Origin: Paenibacillus caui
GTDB lineage: Bacteria; Bacillota; Bacilli; Paenibacillales; Paenibacillaceae
Direction: 5' to 3'
NCBI RefSeq assembly: GCF_019904135.1
Contig: NZ_JAIOGQ010000010.1
Span: 1 to 64,000 of the forward strand
DNA: 64,000 nt
Made by a program: the position numbers and the translations under genes. Below, piece after piece: positions 1-7,754 of the stretch. The notes under the pieces were generated by a model. It was not told where the DNA came from. It was given only the letters and a program-made list of their open reading frames with translations, and ran no database searches. The first letter of the stretch is position 1. Every line of letters begins with the position of its first letter.

Positions 1-153
1 TAACGTCTCAGTATTTCCGACGTCCATTCCCCTTAGATAACTCTTATCTTAGGGGAATGGATGTGTCCGCAGAAATATCTTCCTCGAAAATACATCTGGC
101 GGACCAAGGGACGGCGCAAAGCGACGACCCGCAGCGGAAATGCGATGTTAGGC
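1..153 (+). repeat. attC-like structured repeat, copy R1
   Basis: This is one of four related direct repeats in the window; the others start at 62395, 63291 and 63942. It opens with TAACGT at the window edge, so its left core may be cut off, and closes with a GTTAGGC core at 147-153. Inside is a 17-bp stem with one mismatch and a CTC loop (about 28-61). A second imperfect stem is bounded by GTCCGC/GCGGAC (about 65-104), and a third weak stem lies near 108-130. Paired end cores enclosing imperfect hairpins resemble an integron attC site, and the final GTTAGGC fits the classical GTTRRRY core. Calling it a recombination site is inference. Confidence 0.6.
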
Positions 154-578
154 GACGTTAAGTCTGTTCCTTATCCCTATATAATTCCATACACATCCTG
201 AAATTTCCTGCAATCACGTGCCGTTCGGTTTGTTTCATGCCAATTTCATATTTGTTTTCTTTCCCTATGAAATATTGATCCTGCCTAAAAGAATTGAAGA
301 TACATAAAGATATCTTTTAAAAAAACAAGAACATAAGTTCCTATTCTTTCAAAATAGACTTTGACATCATGATCCGTTTTGAATTACTTTACTATTAGGG
401 TCGTGATCCAAAAAACGCGGTTTTCCTCCTCACGACCCTAATAGTAAAGTGATGCTTTGTCTTTCTTTTGAAAAAGCTCTTTTTGTTTTTTGAGGGTGTT
501 ATCATTTTTTAGGCAGGATCTTCGCTAAAACAAAAGTCGTTGAGTGATTGCACTTCAGACTTAATGTTGCCTAACGTC
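144..578. repeat. inverted 23-bp core pair beside the integrase gene
   Basis: Positions 144-166 and the reverse complement of 556-578 match at 20 of 23 bases. Both carry GTTAGGC followed by TTAAGTCTG. The left half is the closing core of repeat R1. The right half lies just past the 3' end of the recombinase gene. The two halves point towards each other across 412 bp that hold only a palindromic element (277-520). No gene is supported between 160 and 640. The right half could be a primary attachment site for the recombinase, but this is untested. Confidence 0.5.
277..520. repeat. MITE-like nested palindrome
   Basis: An outer 14-bp perfect inverted repeat (GATCCTGCCTAAAA, 277-290 and 507-520) encloses a perfect 20-bp inverted repeat at 386-405 and 431-450 with a 25-nt loop. 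The segment is AT-rich and has no coding potential. The size (244 bp) and paired termini suit a miniature inverted-repeat element, or two short repeats inserted head to head. No clear target duplication is visible at the edges. Confidence 0.5.
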
Positions 579-642
579 TTTTTCCCGAACTTCGCAAATA
601 TCTTTCGGGAACATCCCATTCAACTTCATGTTTACGAAGTGT

Positions 643-1830
643 TCATCCGTCATCCCGCCCCACCTTCTCCTCTCCTTCCAACATCATCCGATCCAAAGGG
701 CTCTGGATTTTTCGGACATCCTTCACGCTGACATGCGTGTAACGCTCAGTCGTTTTGCTGCTTTGGTGGCCAAGAAGCTCCTGGATATACCTAAGGTCGA
801 TTCCATCCTCAAGCAGATGGGTCGCGAAGGAATGCCGGAGCGAATGGACGCTAACCGTTTTACCGATAGACGCCGCGGTTAAGGCTTCATTAAATACTTT
901 TTGCACAGTTCTTTCTGTCAGGTGCTGAGCTCCATTTTGCCCCGGAAACAGCCACTCCTGGGGTTTATAACTTTGTATGTATTGATCCAGCGTAAGAATA
1001 GCAGCTTGGGAAAGAAGAGTATAACGATCTTTTCGGCCTTTGCCCTGCCTGATTAAAAGGGTTTTCCGATCGCGGTCGATATCTCTCAGCCTGATTCTAA
1101 CCACTTCGCCTACACGCAGCCCTGCAGAATAGGTCAAGATAAGAATGGCTTTGTGCTTCAGATTATGTACTGCACTGAAGAGCGCCAGAACTTCCTGTTT
1201 GGATAAAACGTTGGGCAGCTTTTTTTCAGGTTTCGGGCGGTAATAAGCTACAACTGAATCAGGGATGCCTGCCACCTGCTGAAAATAAAACTTTACAGCA
1301 CTTATCGCCTGATTCACGTAAGCATGCGAGCAGTGCTGCTTTAGTAAATGCAGAGCGTACTCCTCCAAAAGACGCGGGTTTACAGCAACCGACAGGGACT
1401 CCGCAAACTCATAAAACCTTCTGACTTGCCCCAAGTAAGCTTTAACCGTCTTTGAACTATATCCGCGCAAGTTCAGCTGCCGCTTCAGCTTGGCACTTTC
1501 CGAATCATTCCATTGCCGTTTACTTGAACCCGTTTTTAAACCTGCATTTATGGAATACTCAGGTTTTAGCTGCTGTGACCATTGCCAAAGCTTGGCATTT
1601 CCCTCAAGCAGATCGGGAGAAATTTGAACACTTTGGCAGTAAGCAAAACTTTCAACAAGTCCATCCAATACGGATACTGTTTTAGGGATCAGCCAGATGC
1701 CGAGCTTTGGAAGCCAACGTCTACCTGGGATTCGCCTGATGTTGTCAAGGTCTTCCTGAGCGAAACGAAATATACGGACCGATACATACTGATCATCATA
1801 CTTCTCGATGGACAGCTCCATTTTAACCAT
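643..1830 (-). CDS. tyrosine recombinase / site-specific integrase
   Basis: Phage-integrase-family recombinase of 395 residues from the ATG at 1830, which follows AAGGAAGGG closely; an ATG at 1821 is better spaced and also possible. A longer TTG-started reading to 1911 would run through a hairpin terminator and is unlikely. The catalytic set is complete: Arg near 239 (AGLRVGE), Lys near 264 (GKGRKDR), HxxR near 329-332 (HSLRHSF), His near 355 (LGHQSS) and Tyr near 364 (ERYTHV). A SAM-like core-binding domain lies at about 110-200. The first 85 residues form an extra domain (around GRRWLPKLGIWLIP) not present in XerC/D. I see no insert typical of IntI. The gene lies next to repeat R1, so it may act on those repeats, but it could also belong to an unrelated mobile element. 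Confidence 0.85.
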   Translation of the reverse strand: MVKMELSIEKYDDQYVSVRIFRFAQEDLDNIRRIPGRRWLPKLGIWLIPKTVSVLDGLVESFAYCQSVQISPDLLEGNAKLWQWSQQLKPEYSINAGLKTGSSKRQWNDSESAKLKRQLNLRGYSSKTVKAYLGQVRRFYEFAESLSVAVNPRLLEEYALHLLKQHCSHAYVNQAISAVKFYFQQVAGIPDSVVAYYRPKPEKKLPNVLSKQEVLALFSAVHNLKHKAILILTYSAGLRVGEVVRIRLRDIDRDRKTLLIRQGKGRKDRYTLLSQAAILTLDQYIQSYKPQEWLFPGQNGAQHLTERTVQKVFNEALTAASIGKTVSVHSLRHSFATHLLEDGIDLRYIQELLGHQSSKTTERYTHVSVKDVRKIQSPLDRMMLEGEEKVGRDDG

Positions 1831-1870
1831 TCCCTTCCTTGAGTATATATGCATTTGAAGTTTTTGGAAA

Positions 1871-1919
1871 CCAAATAAAAAGAGGTTAGCCGCTCTCGTC
1901 AATGAGAACAACCAACCTC
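1871..1919 (-). terminator. hairpin with T-run upstream of the integrase start
   Basis: On the minus strand GAGGTT pairs with AACCTC, with an inner CTC/GAG pairing, and is followed by TTTTTATTT. It lies about 40 bp upstream of the integrase ATG. It could end transcription coming from the LysM gene, or act as an attenuator in the integrase leader. Confidence 0.55.
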
Positions 1920-1987
1920 ACGATGCTTTCGGGGCAAGTTATCAGTTCATTAGTATATCATTTCGTCGCATCATGTTTAATTTCCTT

Positions 1988-2131
1988 CTAATTATTGACA
2001 ACCCCATCGAAAAAGAGTAACCCCTTGTCCTCCGCAACAATCACTTCAGAGCCATCATCCTTAAGCAGCTTCAAATAATATTCTTTGCTCATGGGGCAAG
2101 GATCGGGCGAATAGTATTGGTTATCCAACAA
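1988..2131 (-). CDS. small hypothetical ORF
   Basis: A 47-codon reading frame directly follows the LysM gene on the same strand. The best start is a TTG at 2131 or 2128 preceded by AAAGG. The product is acidic and contains a YYSPDPCPMS segment and a GLLFFDGVV tail. Its regular amino-acid use looks like coding sequence, but I do not recognise a family. It could be the C-terminal remnant of a larger gene. The rest of the 1912-2139 interval holds only the terminator described separately. Confidence 0.35.
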   Translation of the reverse strand: MLDNQYYSPDPCPMSKEYYLKLLKDDGSEVIVAEDKGLLFFDGVVNN

Positions 2132-2139
2132 CTTTACCT

Positions 2140-2619
2140 TTAGTATTTCGGATAATTTTCCATATAAGATTTATTAGGCTGTGCATATTCCATAGGATAA
2201 GCCGGCATACCACCATATGGAGATGTCATGGGTGCTGTGGATCCCGGATATGCATCAGTCTGGGAGGCTTCTTGTTCTAAGTACATTTTGTGGCAATACA
2301 TTTTATCCAAACGCGGAATGTTGACAATGTTCCCCGGCATCAACGCGCTCGGATCTTGAATATGCGGATTCATGGCCTCAAGAATCGGCTGGGGACAATT
2401 GTACATTTGTGCCAGACTCCCAAAGGTATCTCCATCTTTGCATTGGTGCTGCTTGTAATACATGCCGTCTCGGGTCTCTTCTCCTCGGAAGAACGGGAAA
2501 AAGAAAGGGGAAATGAAAAAAAACGGAAAAAATCGACGTCTCGGGAAAAAGAAAGGATGAAAAAACGGGCTAAAGAATGGCCCAGGGCCGAAAGCACGAC
2601 CCGGAAAAAACGGTTGTTC
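2140..2619 (-). CDS. LysM-domain protein with Phe/Pro-rich N-terminus
   Basis: The start at 2619 is fixed by AAGGAGG eight bases upstream. The first 45 residues are almost entirely Phe, Pro, Arg and Gly (for example FFSPFFHPFFFPRRR), with no classical signal peptide. A single LysM domain follows at about residues 58-105 (CKDGDTFGSLAQMYNC to GNIVNIP). It predicts binding to peptidoglycan or another glycan. The tail is rich in Tyr, Pro, Met and Ala. This layout recalls spore-coat or cortex-associated LysM proteins such as SafA, so a spore-surface role is plausible but inferred. Confidence 0.7.
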   Translation of the reverse strand, partial: EQPFFPGRAFGPGPFFSPFFHPFFFPRRRFFPFFFISPFFFPFFRGEETRDGMYYKQHQCKDGDTFGSLAQMYNCPQPILEAMNPHIQDPSALMPGNIVNIPRLDKMYCHKMYLEQEASQTDAYPGSTAPMTSPYGGMPAYPMEYAQPNKSYMENYPKY

Positions 2620-2745
2620 CATAAGTTTTGCCTCCTTGGAATATTCTTTTCCCCACACCATATGTGCGAATGCCCTTATTGGTTAAATGTCCATTGACAA
2701 ATTCGAAAATTTTTTTTTGCTTGGATTGGATAGCTCTCCCAACCA

Positions 2746-2979
2746 TTACTCTTTTAGCATTGTAGTTGCAATGATCGGAGCATTTATGCAAATGTTGTTC
2801 CTATACTCCGTTTTTATCAACGAGATTTCGGTTACAGTTGTATTCATCATTTTTACTGTAGATCTGCAATAATCAAAGGCTTGCATGAGCTTTTCCCGGG
2901 ATAATCTGTTCGCTATTGTGCAGTGAGGAATCCACCTGCCGGGCTCATACAATGAGTCTGAGTGATCATGATTACCCTA
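2746..2979 (-). pseudogene. C-terminal fragment of a 2'-5' RNA ligase-like protein
   Basis: The frame reads from just after a TAG at about 2980 to the stop at 2746. It contains GRWIPHCTIANRLS, which holds the second HxT motif (HCT) of the 2H phosphoesterase / 2'-5' RNA ligase superfamily, and the C-terminal segment typical of such proteins. The N-terminal half with the first HxT motif is missing, and the fragment has no start codon or ribosome binding site. It is most likely a remnant left by deletion. Confidence 0.5.
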
Positions 2980-2981
2980 GC

Positions 2982-3014
2982 ACAAAACAAAATGGAGGCC
3001 CTCAAAGCCTCCAT
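2982..3014 (-). terminator. Rho-independent terminator of the 3026 gene
   Basis: On the minus strand ATGGAGGC pairs with GCCTCCAT and is followed by TTTTGTTTTG, just after the acetyltransferase stop codon. Confidence 0.75.
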
Positions 3015-3025
3015 CCTCTCTAATT

Positions 3026-3472
3026 CTATTCCAGTTTGTGAAGGGCTGCTTTCTTTTCCAAAATAACGCGATCTTTCTGAATGAATGCTGATTTCTCATA
3101 GGTTTGAATGGCCGTTTGGTTGGAGCTTCCCGTTACAATCTTTATGGTTGTAACCCCGCGTCCGGTGAGCTCTTTCTCCAGGAAAACAAGGATTTGTGAA
3201 GCCAGTCCTCTCCTTCTGGCTCCCTCTTCCACATACATTTCGGTTATTTCCCCTTGCAGCTCATGGTAACAAAACGATGAAAAAGACTGCGCGCAAGCAA
3301 ACCCAACCAATTCTTCATTCAAAATAGCCACCGCGACCAATTCGTTAGCCTGCATCAAGCTTTGCTCAACCTCAGCCATACTCATTTCCACTCCGTTAAA
3401 CTCCCGATTAAGCCGGACAAGGGCTGCTGCATCATGAACAGATGCAAGCCTGACGTATTTATTTTCAGGCAT
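3026..3472 (-). CDS. GNAT family N-acetyltransferase
   Basis: A 148-residue GNAT protein. The ATG at 3472 is preceded by GAGGAG at good spacing; an upstream ATG in the same frame lacks this. The acetyl-CoA binding signature RRRGLASQ follows the beta-strand ITEMYVEEGA at about residues 85-105. The C-terminal GSSNQTAIQTYEKSAF segment is the usual beta6-beta7 region. The substrate cannot be inferred. The stop lies 26 bp before a terminator. The cyclase-family gene ends 15 bp upstream of this start, so the two are probably cotranscribed. Confidence 0.85.
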   Translation of the reverse strand: MPENKYVRLASVHDAAALVRLNREFNGVEMSMAEVEQSLMQANELVAVAILNEELVGFACAQSFSSFCYHELQGEITEMYVEEGARRRGLASQILVFLEKELTGRGVTTIKIVTGSSNQTAIQTYEKSAFIQKDRVILEKKAALHKLE

Positions 3473-3487
3473 ACAAATTCTCCTCAA

Positions 3488-4105
3488 TTAATCCATAATC
3501 CGAGCAATCACACGGGCTATGGAAGAATCAGCTTGAATAGGGAGAGGCAGTGCCGTCACTTCGAACGATTTGGCGCTCTTCAATGGTTCCAAACGGGTGA
3601 GGTTCTCGATAATCAGAATTCTGTTTTGAAAAAGAGTTTTATGTACTTCAAACGGATACTTATCTGGTGAAGGTGTATCCAGACCTACCATTTTGACGCG
3701 TTTTCGAACTAACAGCTCCGCAAATTGCGGCGTCAGCACCGGGTAATCCTCAAAATACTTCGACTCCCCATAGAACTGGCTGTGGCCCGTATGCACAATC
3801 ACAATTTGATTCGGCTTAATGAGTTGCTCATACTCTTCTTTGTAATCAATGATGCTTTCTCCGGTAACATCCAGCAAACATCCTTCACCTATAAATGTCT
3901 CGATCGGAAACTCGCTGAGACACTCTTGGATATCGAGCAGATGCATGGGACCATCGATATGCGTACCTGCATGCATATTTACACTCAACTGGTGATTATT
4001 GTAATAATCCTTCCGGATTTGTTTGGATTGTACCAATACGGTCTCAGAATCTCCCGGATACACCGGCATTCCGTCTTGAATGATATGGGAGAGGTCAATA
4101 ATCAT
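3488..4105 (-). CDS. cyclase family protein (kynurenine formamidase-like)
   Basis: A 205-residue metal-dependent hydrolase of the cyclase / KynB family (PF04199). The family signature HAGTHIDGPMH is at residues 45-55. These His and Asp residues bind the metal in characterised members, some of which hydrolyse N-formylkynurenine. The N-terminal DLSHIIQDGMPVYPGD is also typical. Length matches the family. There are no neighbouring tryptophan-catabolism genes, so the substrate is open. It appears to form a two-gene unit with the downstream acetyltransferase. The 122 bp upstream (4106-4227) hold no gene. Confidence 0.8.
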   Translation of the reverse strand: MIIDLSHIIQDGMPVYPGDSETVLVQSKQIRKDYYNNHQLSVNMHAGTHIDGPMHLLDIQECLSEFPIETFIGEGCLLDVTGESIIDYKEEYEQLIKPNQIVIVHTGHSQFYGESKYFEDYPVLTPQFAELLVRKRVKMVGLDTPSPDKYPFEVHKTLFQNRILIIENLTRLEPLKSAKSFEVTALPLPIQADSSIARVIARIMD

Positions 4106-4227
4106 TTTTTTCTCCTCCTGTTACGGCTGAAGTAAAATGGACAAAAGCTTGGACTATTGTGAAAAATTACTGTTTGCTGTTGACCCAGTTGGGAATATGA
4201 TGGGCGAAATATTGTCCCGCTCACTTC

Positions 4228-4941
4228 TTACAACGCTTCATTTGTCCCTAAATAAACGGGTACAATCTCAGTTTCTTGGATTTCGCCATCAATCATTTTC
4301 TCCACCTGATAGGCTCTTGCAGACGGACGTGAACTAACCACTCGGTAAACCTCTTGATCTGCAAAATGAAACGCCACCCCATCGTCTGCTGCTTTGCCGC
4401 TTATGACCTCGTTTGACTTCATCAATTGATGATAGCTCGCTCTTCTGTCTGCTTCTCCGTCATAGTGAGGACAATTGCTGCCGCTGAGAAAGCCTAAGCA
4501 ATCGAGCTTTGTAAGTTGACCTGGGATCGAATCCGTTACCCCCTGCTCAAACCAGCAAATGGAGCCGGCGCTGATGCCTGCCAAAACGGTTTGATTCTCC
4601 CATGCTCGTCGCAAGTATGTATCCAGCTTCCATTCTTTCCATAAGATAAGCAAATTTCTTGTATTTCCTCCACCTACATAAATAATATCCTTATCCAGAA
4701 CAAAGTCTTCCAAATCGCCCGTTGGTGGCTTTAACAAGGAAAGATGTGAAGGTATACATTCAAGCTGATCAAACGCTTTATAAAACCCATTAATATATCC
4801 TTCTGAATCTCCGCTCGCTGTAGGCACAAAACAAACTTTTGGTTTTCTTGACGAAGCTTGTTTAAGTATATATTGATCTAATAGCGGATTTTCAGGTTCC
4901 ATAGAGAACCCGCCCCCGCCCATTGCAATGATTTGTTTCAT
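4228..4941 (-). CDS. pepE: peptidase E (S51 family)
   Basis: A 237-residue cytosolic serine peptidase of family S51, whose characterised members cleave Asp-X dipeptides. The nucleophile elbow AGISAGS places the catalytic Ser at residue 124. The upstream YVGGGNT motif (about 88-94) and FVPTASGD (about 38-45) are family hallmarks. Length is as expected. It stands alone between an acetyltransferase pseudogene and the cyclase pair, all on the minus strand. The symbol rests on family membership only. Confidence 0.8.
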   Translation of the reverse strand: MKQIIAMGGGGFSMEPENPLLDQYILKQASSRKPKVCFVPTASGDSEGYINGFYKAFDQLECIPSHLSLLKPPTGDLEDFVLDKDIIYVGGGNTRNLLILWKEWKLDTYLRRAWENQTVLAGISAGSICWFEQGVTDSIPGQLTKLDCLGFLSGSNCPHYDGEADRRASYHQLMKSNEVISGKAADDGVAFHFADQEVYRVVSSRPSARAYQVEKMIDGEIQETEIVPVYLGTNEAL

Positions 4942-4993
4942 GGAATCATCTCCTGGTCATGTGATTGGGATGCGTTAATTGCTCCCTTACTTC

Positions 4994-5487
4994 CTAAATC
5001 CGTTTCGGCTCCCATTGACTGTCGCATAAAACTACAGATGTCTCAATTTGTCTTTCAGGAACATTCCAATATGTATTTAATAAGCGCTTCTTCTCATGGG
5101 ATGAAACAAGTCTGAAGCCATTCTTAATGTAAAATTTTTTGGCCCATTCTGCCGAATCCCAGGTTCCTATCAAGATCGGTTTATCTGTCAGAGTCACCAG
5201 ATGAGACAAAAGCTTTGTACCGATTCCACTGCCGCGTTGGTTGGTTCGTACATAAGCGTGCCTGACACGTCCCCTTTATCCTGAATCCCCATCACTCCCA
5301 ACAGAACATCATTTTCTGCGTAACCCCAGAATACTACGCCATCGTTCACTTCATGCTTCAATTCTTCTATAGTCATGTATGGTTCGTGGTACCTGTCGTC
5401 TGGAATTACTCCTTTATAAGCAGGTGCGGCGTCATTAATAATCTGACCGATGATTTCCGTATCCGAGGTGTTACACAATCTGATCAT
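4994..5487 (-). pseudogene. frameshifted GNAT acetyltransferase
   Basis: The first part starts at ATG 5487 with GGAGG upstream and reads to about 5270, ending in GVMGIQDKGDV. The homologous reading then continues in another frame through RTNQRGSGIGTKLLSHL, which holds the acetyl-CoA loop, to the stop at 4994. The switch lies near 5260-5285. One or a few lost bases would explain it. The original protein was about 165 residues. It is either a recent pseudogene or a sequencing indel. Confidence 0.65.
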
Positions 5488-5543
5488 GATATATAAACCT
5501 CCTTCCAAAACGTTGATACAATTTCATTGCGGGATTATGAAGG

Positions 5544-5672
5544 TCAACGCTTAACGATATTGCCTTGACCCTTCGCTTTTGCTTGATGTAACAAGGTTTT
5601 TATTAACTCTGTTCCAATACCTTTGCCCCTAAATTCAGATCGAACAGCCATGCCCAGTTCCGGTGTTTCATC
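5544..5672 (-). pseudogene. C-terminal fragment of a second GNAT acetyltransferase
   Basis: About 43 codons are open before a TGA at 5544. They read ETPELGMAVRSEFRGKGIGT, an acetyl-CoA binding loop with the preceding strand, and LIKTLLHQAKAKG. An in-frame stop lies just upstream and there is no start codon. This is the middle part of a GNAT gene whose beginning and end are both lost. Confidence 0.55.
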
Positions 5673-5693
5673 GTTTCACTAGGGTACTAAGAA

Positions 5694-6440
5694 TTACTCT
5701 AAAAAAGCTCTCCCAGTCTTTACAGCATACGCATAATCTTCCCGTCCGTTTTTATTAGTAATAGAGCTAGCTTTTTCCCAATCGTAATGAACCATTACAT
5801 GCTCAATACTCCATGTTATTCCTGAAGCCTTATGAGCAATTACATATTCCGCATGGGGTGAATTCGATTCCATCGCATGTGGAAATGGCAGATCGTCATA
5901 ATAAGCAGGCAAACCTACGCTGCCCGAATTAACGATGAACTTGCCGGTTGGTAAAAATATGGCTTTAAACACATGACTGTGGCCACAAAATATATAATGC
6001 TGCGGAACTTCTTGCAATTCCTTGGAAAGTTGATCCGGTTTCTTGTAACGAACGCCTGATCCATCTACCTCTTCCAATAAATACCGGTCATTTAAAAACG
6101 GAGTTCCATGACAAAATAAAATGTCCTCAAATACCCACGTGTCCTTAAATGTTCGAATCCAATTCTCGATCTCGTTATTGGTCAAGGGCTTTACAAATTT
6201 ATAAGTAGCAGAATTGATATCTTCAGCCAGCAGAATCTGGTCGCAATTCCCCATAATATGAATGATGTTTTTGTGAGCCATCAGTTGCTGGGCCGTACCT
6301 AACGGGTCAATGGGACCGAACAAACTGTCTCCCAAATTAACGATTGAGGAAATGCCCCGGTTTGAAATATCTTTTAATACAGCCTCCAGTGCCAAACTAT
6401 TGCTGTGTATATCTGAAATAATGGCAATCGACTCATGCAT
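5694..6440 (-). CDS. metallophosphoesterase family protein
   Basis: A 248-residue calcineurin-like phosphoesterase. The metal-binding motifs appear in order: DIHSN (about 10-14), NLGDSLFGP (about 35-43), GNCDQ (about 64-68), a His in FCHGTPF (about 110) and CGHSHVF (about 152-158). Length and order match cytosolic YfcE/DUF-type bacterial phosphodiesterases. The substrate is unknown. A TTAATTTATATG context precedes the start without a strong Shine-Dalgarno. It stands alone next to a toxin-antitoxin scar. Confidence 0.85.
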   Translation of the reverse strand: MHESIAIISDIHSNSLALEAVLKDISNRGISSIVNLGDSLFGPIDPLGTAQQLMAHKNIIHIMGNCDQILLAEDINSATYKFVKPLTNNEIENWIRTFKDTWVFEDILFCHGTPFLNDRYLLEEVDGSGVRYKKPDQLSKELQEVPQHYIFCGHSHVFKAIFLPTGKFIVNSGSVGLPAYYDDLPFPHAMESNSPHAEYVIAHKASGITWSIEHVMVHYDWEKASSITNKNGREDYAYAVKTGRAFLE

Positions 6441-6517
6441 ATAAATTAACTCCTATTTTATGTATATTTAGGCCATTATCTCCAGCTAAGATCATCTGAT
6501 AATCAAATTACCTCAAA

Positions 6518-6651
6518 GAGAAATAGACCGCCCTGCCTAAGGAAACGGTCTATTTCGACCACTTAGCGGCCGACTGCTCATTATGCAGTTTGTTGTACTT
6601 AGGAGCCGTACCGAGCACGGCTCCTCACTTATTCTTACCTCAGTATAACTT
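6518..6651. repeat. remnant of a Hol_Tox-type toxin-antitoxin locus
   Basis: The segment is about 80 percent identical by eye to 62168-62303, which lies downstream of an intact holin-like toxin gene. It keeps the AAATAGACCG/CGGTCTATTT inverted repeat (6521-6555), the AGGAGCCGT/ACGGCTCCT terminator stem (6601-6624) and, on the minus strand, a TATACT -10-like hexamer (6642-6647). The toxin reading frame is gone, with unrelated sequence up to 6517. It fills most of the 6441-6752 gap; nothing else is visible there. Confidence 0.6.
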
Positions 6652-6752
6652 ATTTTAGTTTAAAACGGTTCTACAGTAATTGCAATTAGTGTTTCTTTTC
6701 GTCACTTCGTTATCCTGTCAATGGCTGCTCTTGTCTTGGAAATAACTAGCAG

Positions 6753-7256
6753 CTAATTATCATAAACTGCTTTCATCGTGAACTGATCCACAATATGATC
6801 ATCCATTTTTCGATACAATTCGTTCATTAGAAAGCCGTTCTCAAGATCAAGCATCGTATCAAGCGCATAGACATGAATTTCATACAAATGAGGGCAATCC
6901 GGCGGAGTCATTCCGCCGTAAAAGCTGGAGAGAGCCTTGCTTTGCTGTCCGCCTTGAATGCTAATCCAACTATTTGCACCCTGTACAAAATCGTTGGCGG
7001 TTTGGCTTTCGTTTTCAAAAAGCTCATTTCTTGTTATATTAGCGGCGAGCCAATGCACCCAAGAAAATCCTCCTGTCACCGGATACGCGTCCTTATCTTC
7101 TAAGACTAGAGCAAAAGATACCGTATCTTTAGGGGCCTCTTCAATTTTTAACGGGATCGAGCAGGTGGGTACTCCGTTTTCATTAAAGGATGCTCCCCGT
7201 TTGCCATATTTATCGTGAATCTTCCCATTTCTAATTCCCGAACTTGTTACAATCAT
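6753..7256 (-). CDS. YbhB/YbcL family PEBP-like protein
   Basis: A 167-residue phosphatidylethanolamine-binding-protein family member. The ligand-pocket signatures are DKDAYPVTGGFSWVHWL (about residues 53-69) and YGGMTPPDCPHLYEIHVYAL (about 113-132). Bacterial members are cytosolic or periplasmic with no clear enzymatic role. This one has no signal peptide. The ATG at 7256 has AGGGAGG upstream. It lies just downstream of, and in the same direction as, an HxlR regulator. Confidence 0.85.
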   Translation of the reverse strand: MIVTSSGIRNGKIHDKYGKRGASFNENGVPTCSIPLKIEEAPKDTVSFALVLEDKDAYPVTGGFSWVHWLAANITRNELFENESQTANDFVQGANSWISIQGGQQSKALSSFYGGMTPPDCPHLYEIHVYALDTMLDLENGFLMNELYRKMDDHIVDQFTMKAVYDN

Positions 7257-7369
7257 ATTTGTATCCTCCCTGTTTATTCAAGGAGCTGCGCAGTTCCTGA
7301 TTACAAATCGATTGTAATGTAAATCGTTTCAGTTGTGTATTACTTACTTTTTAGTAGGTATGAGAATCG

Positions 7370-7699
7370 CTATTTTTCATGTTCAAGCAAGTAATCAATG
7401 CCTATTTGCTGCATAATATGAAGGGCTTCTAAAATTCGTTCTCCCTGCGGCTTGGTTAAGAAATACTCGACACGCAAAGGATATCCTTCATGCACCTTTT
7501 TACGAACAAAGCCAAATTCTATCAATTCTTTTAATTGCTCGAGCAGCATTTTTTGGGTGATGCCTTCGATATCTCGTTCCAATTTAGACAATGAGGTTTT
7601 TCCAAGCCTGAGTCTCCATAAAATAATAGGTTTCCATTTCCCTTTTATCATGTCGTGTGTCAGTTCCAATGGGCATGTAAACTTTTCACGTATTTTCAT
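7370..7699 (-). CDS. HxlR family transcriptional regulator
   Basis: A 109-residue winged-helix regulator of the HxlR type (PF01638). It shows the usual CPLELTHDMIKGKWKPIILWRL opening residues, the recognition-helix region ITQKMLLEQLKEL (about 47-60) and the wing HEGYPLRVEYFLT (about 73-85). The single N-terminal Cys can be redox- or electrophile-sensing in some relatives. It probably controls the PEBP gene 113 bp downstream. ATG 7699 follows AGAAGGTG; a GTG one codon upstream is possible. Confidence 0.85.
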   Translation of the reverse strand: MKIREKFTCPLELTHDMIKGKWKPIILWRLRLGKTSLSKLERDIEGITQKMLLEQLKELIEFGFVRKKVHEGYPLRVEYFLTKPQGERILEALHIMQQIGIDYLLEHEK

Positions 7700-7754
7700 C
7701 ACAATGCACCTTCTTTGTTCTTGCCATTACCCATTACACGTTTGCCATATACGG

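Noticed and set aside
1831-1911. N-terminal extension of the integrase from a TTG at 1911
   Set aside because: The extension would be translated from a terminator-like hairpin, and a better start lies at 1830 or 1821.
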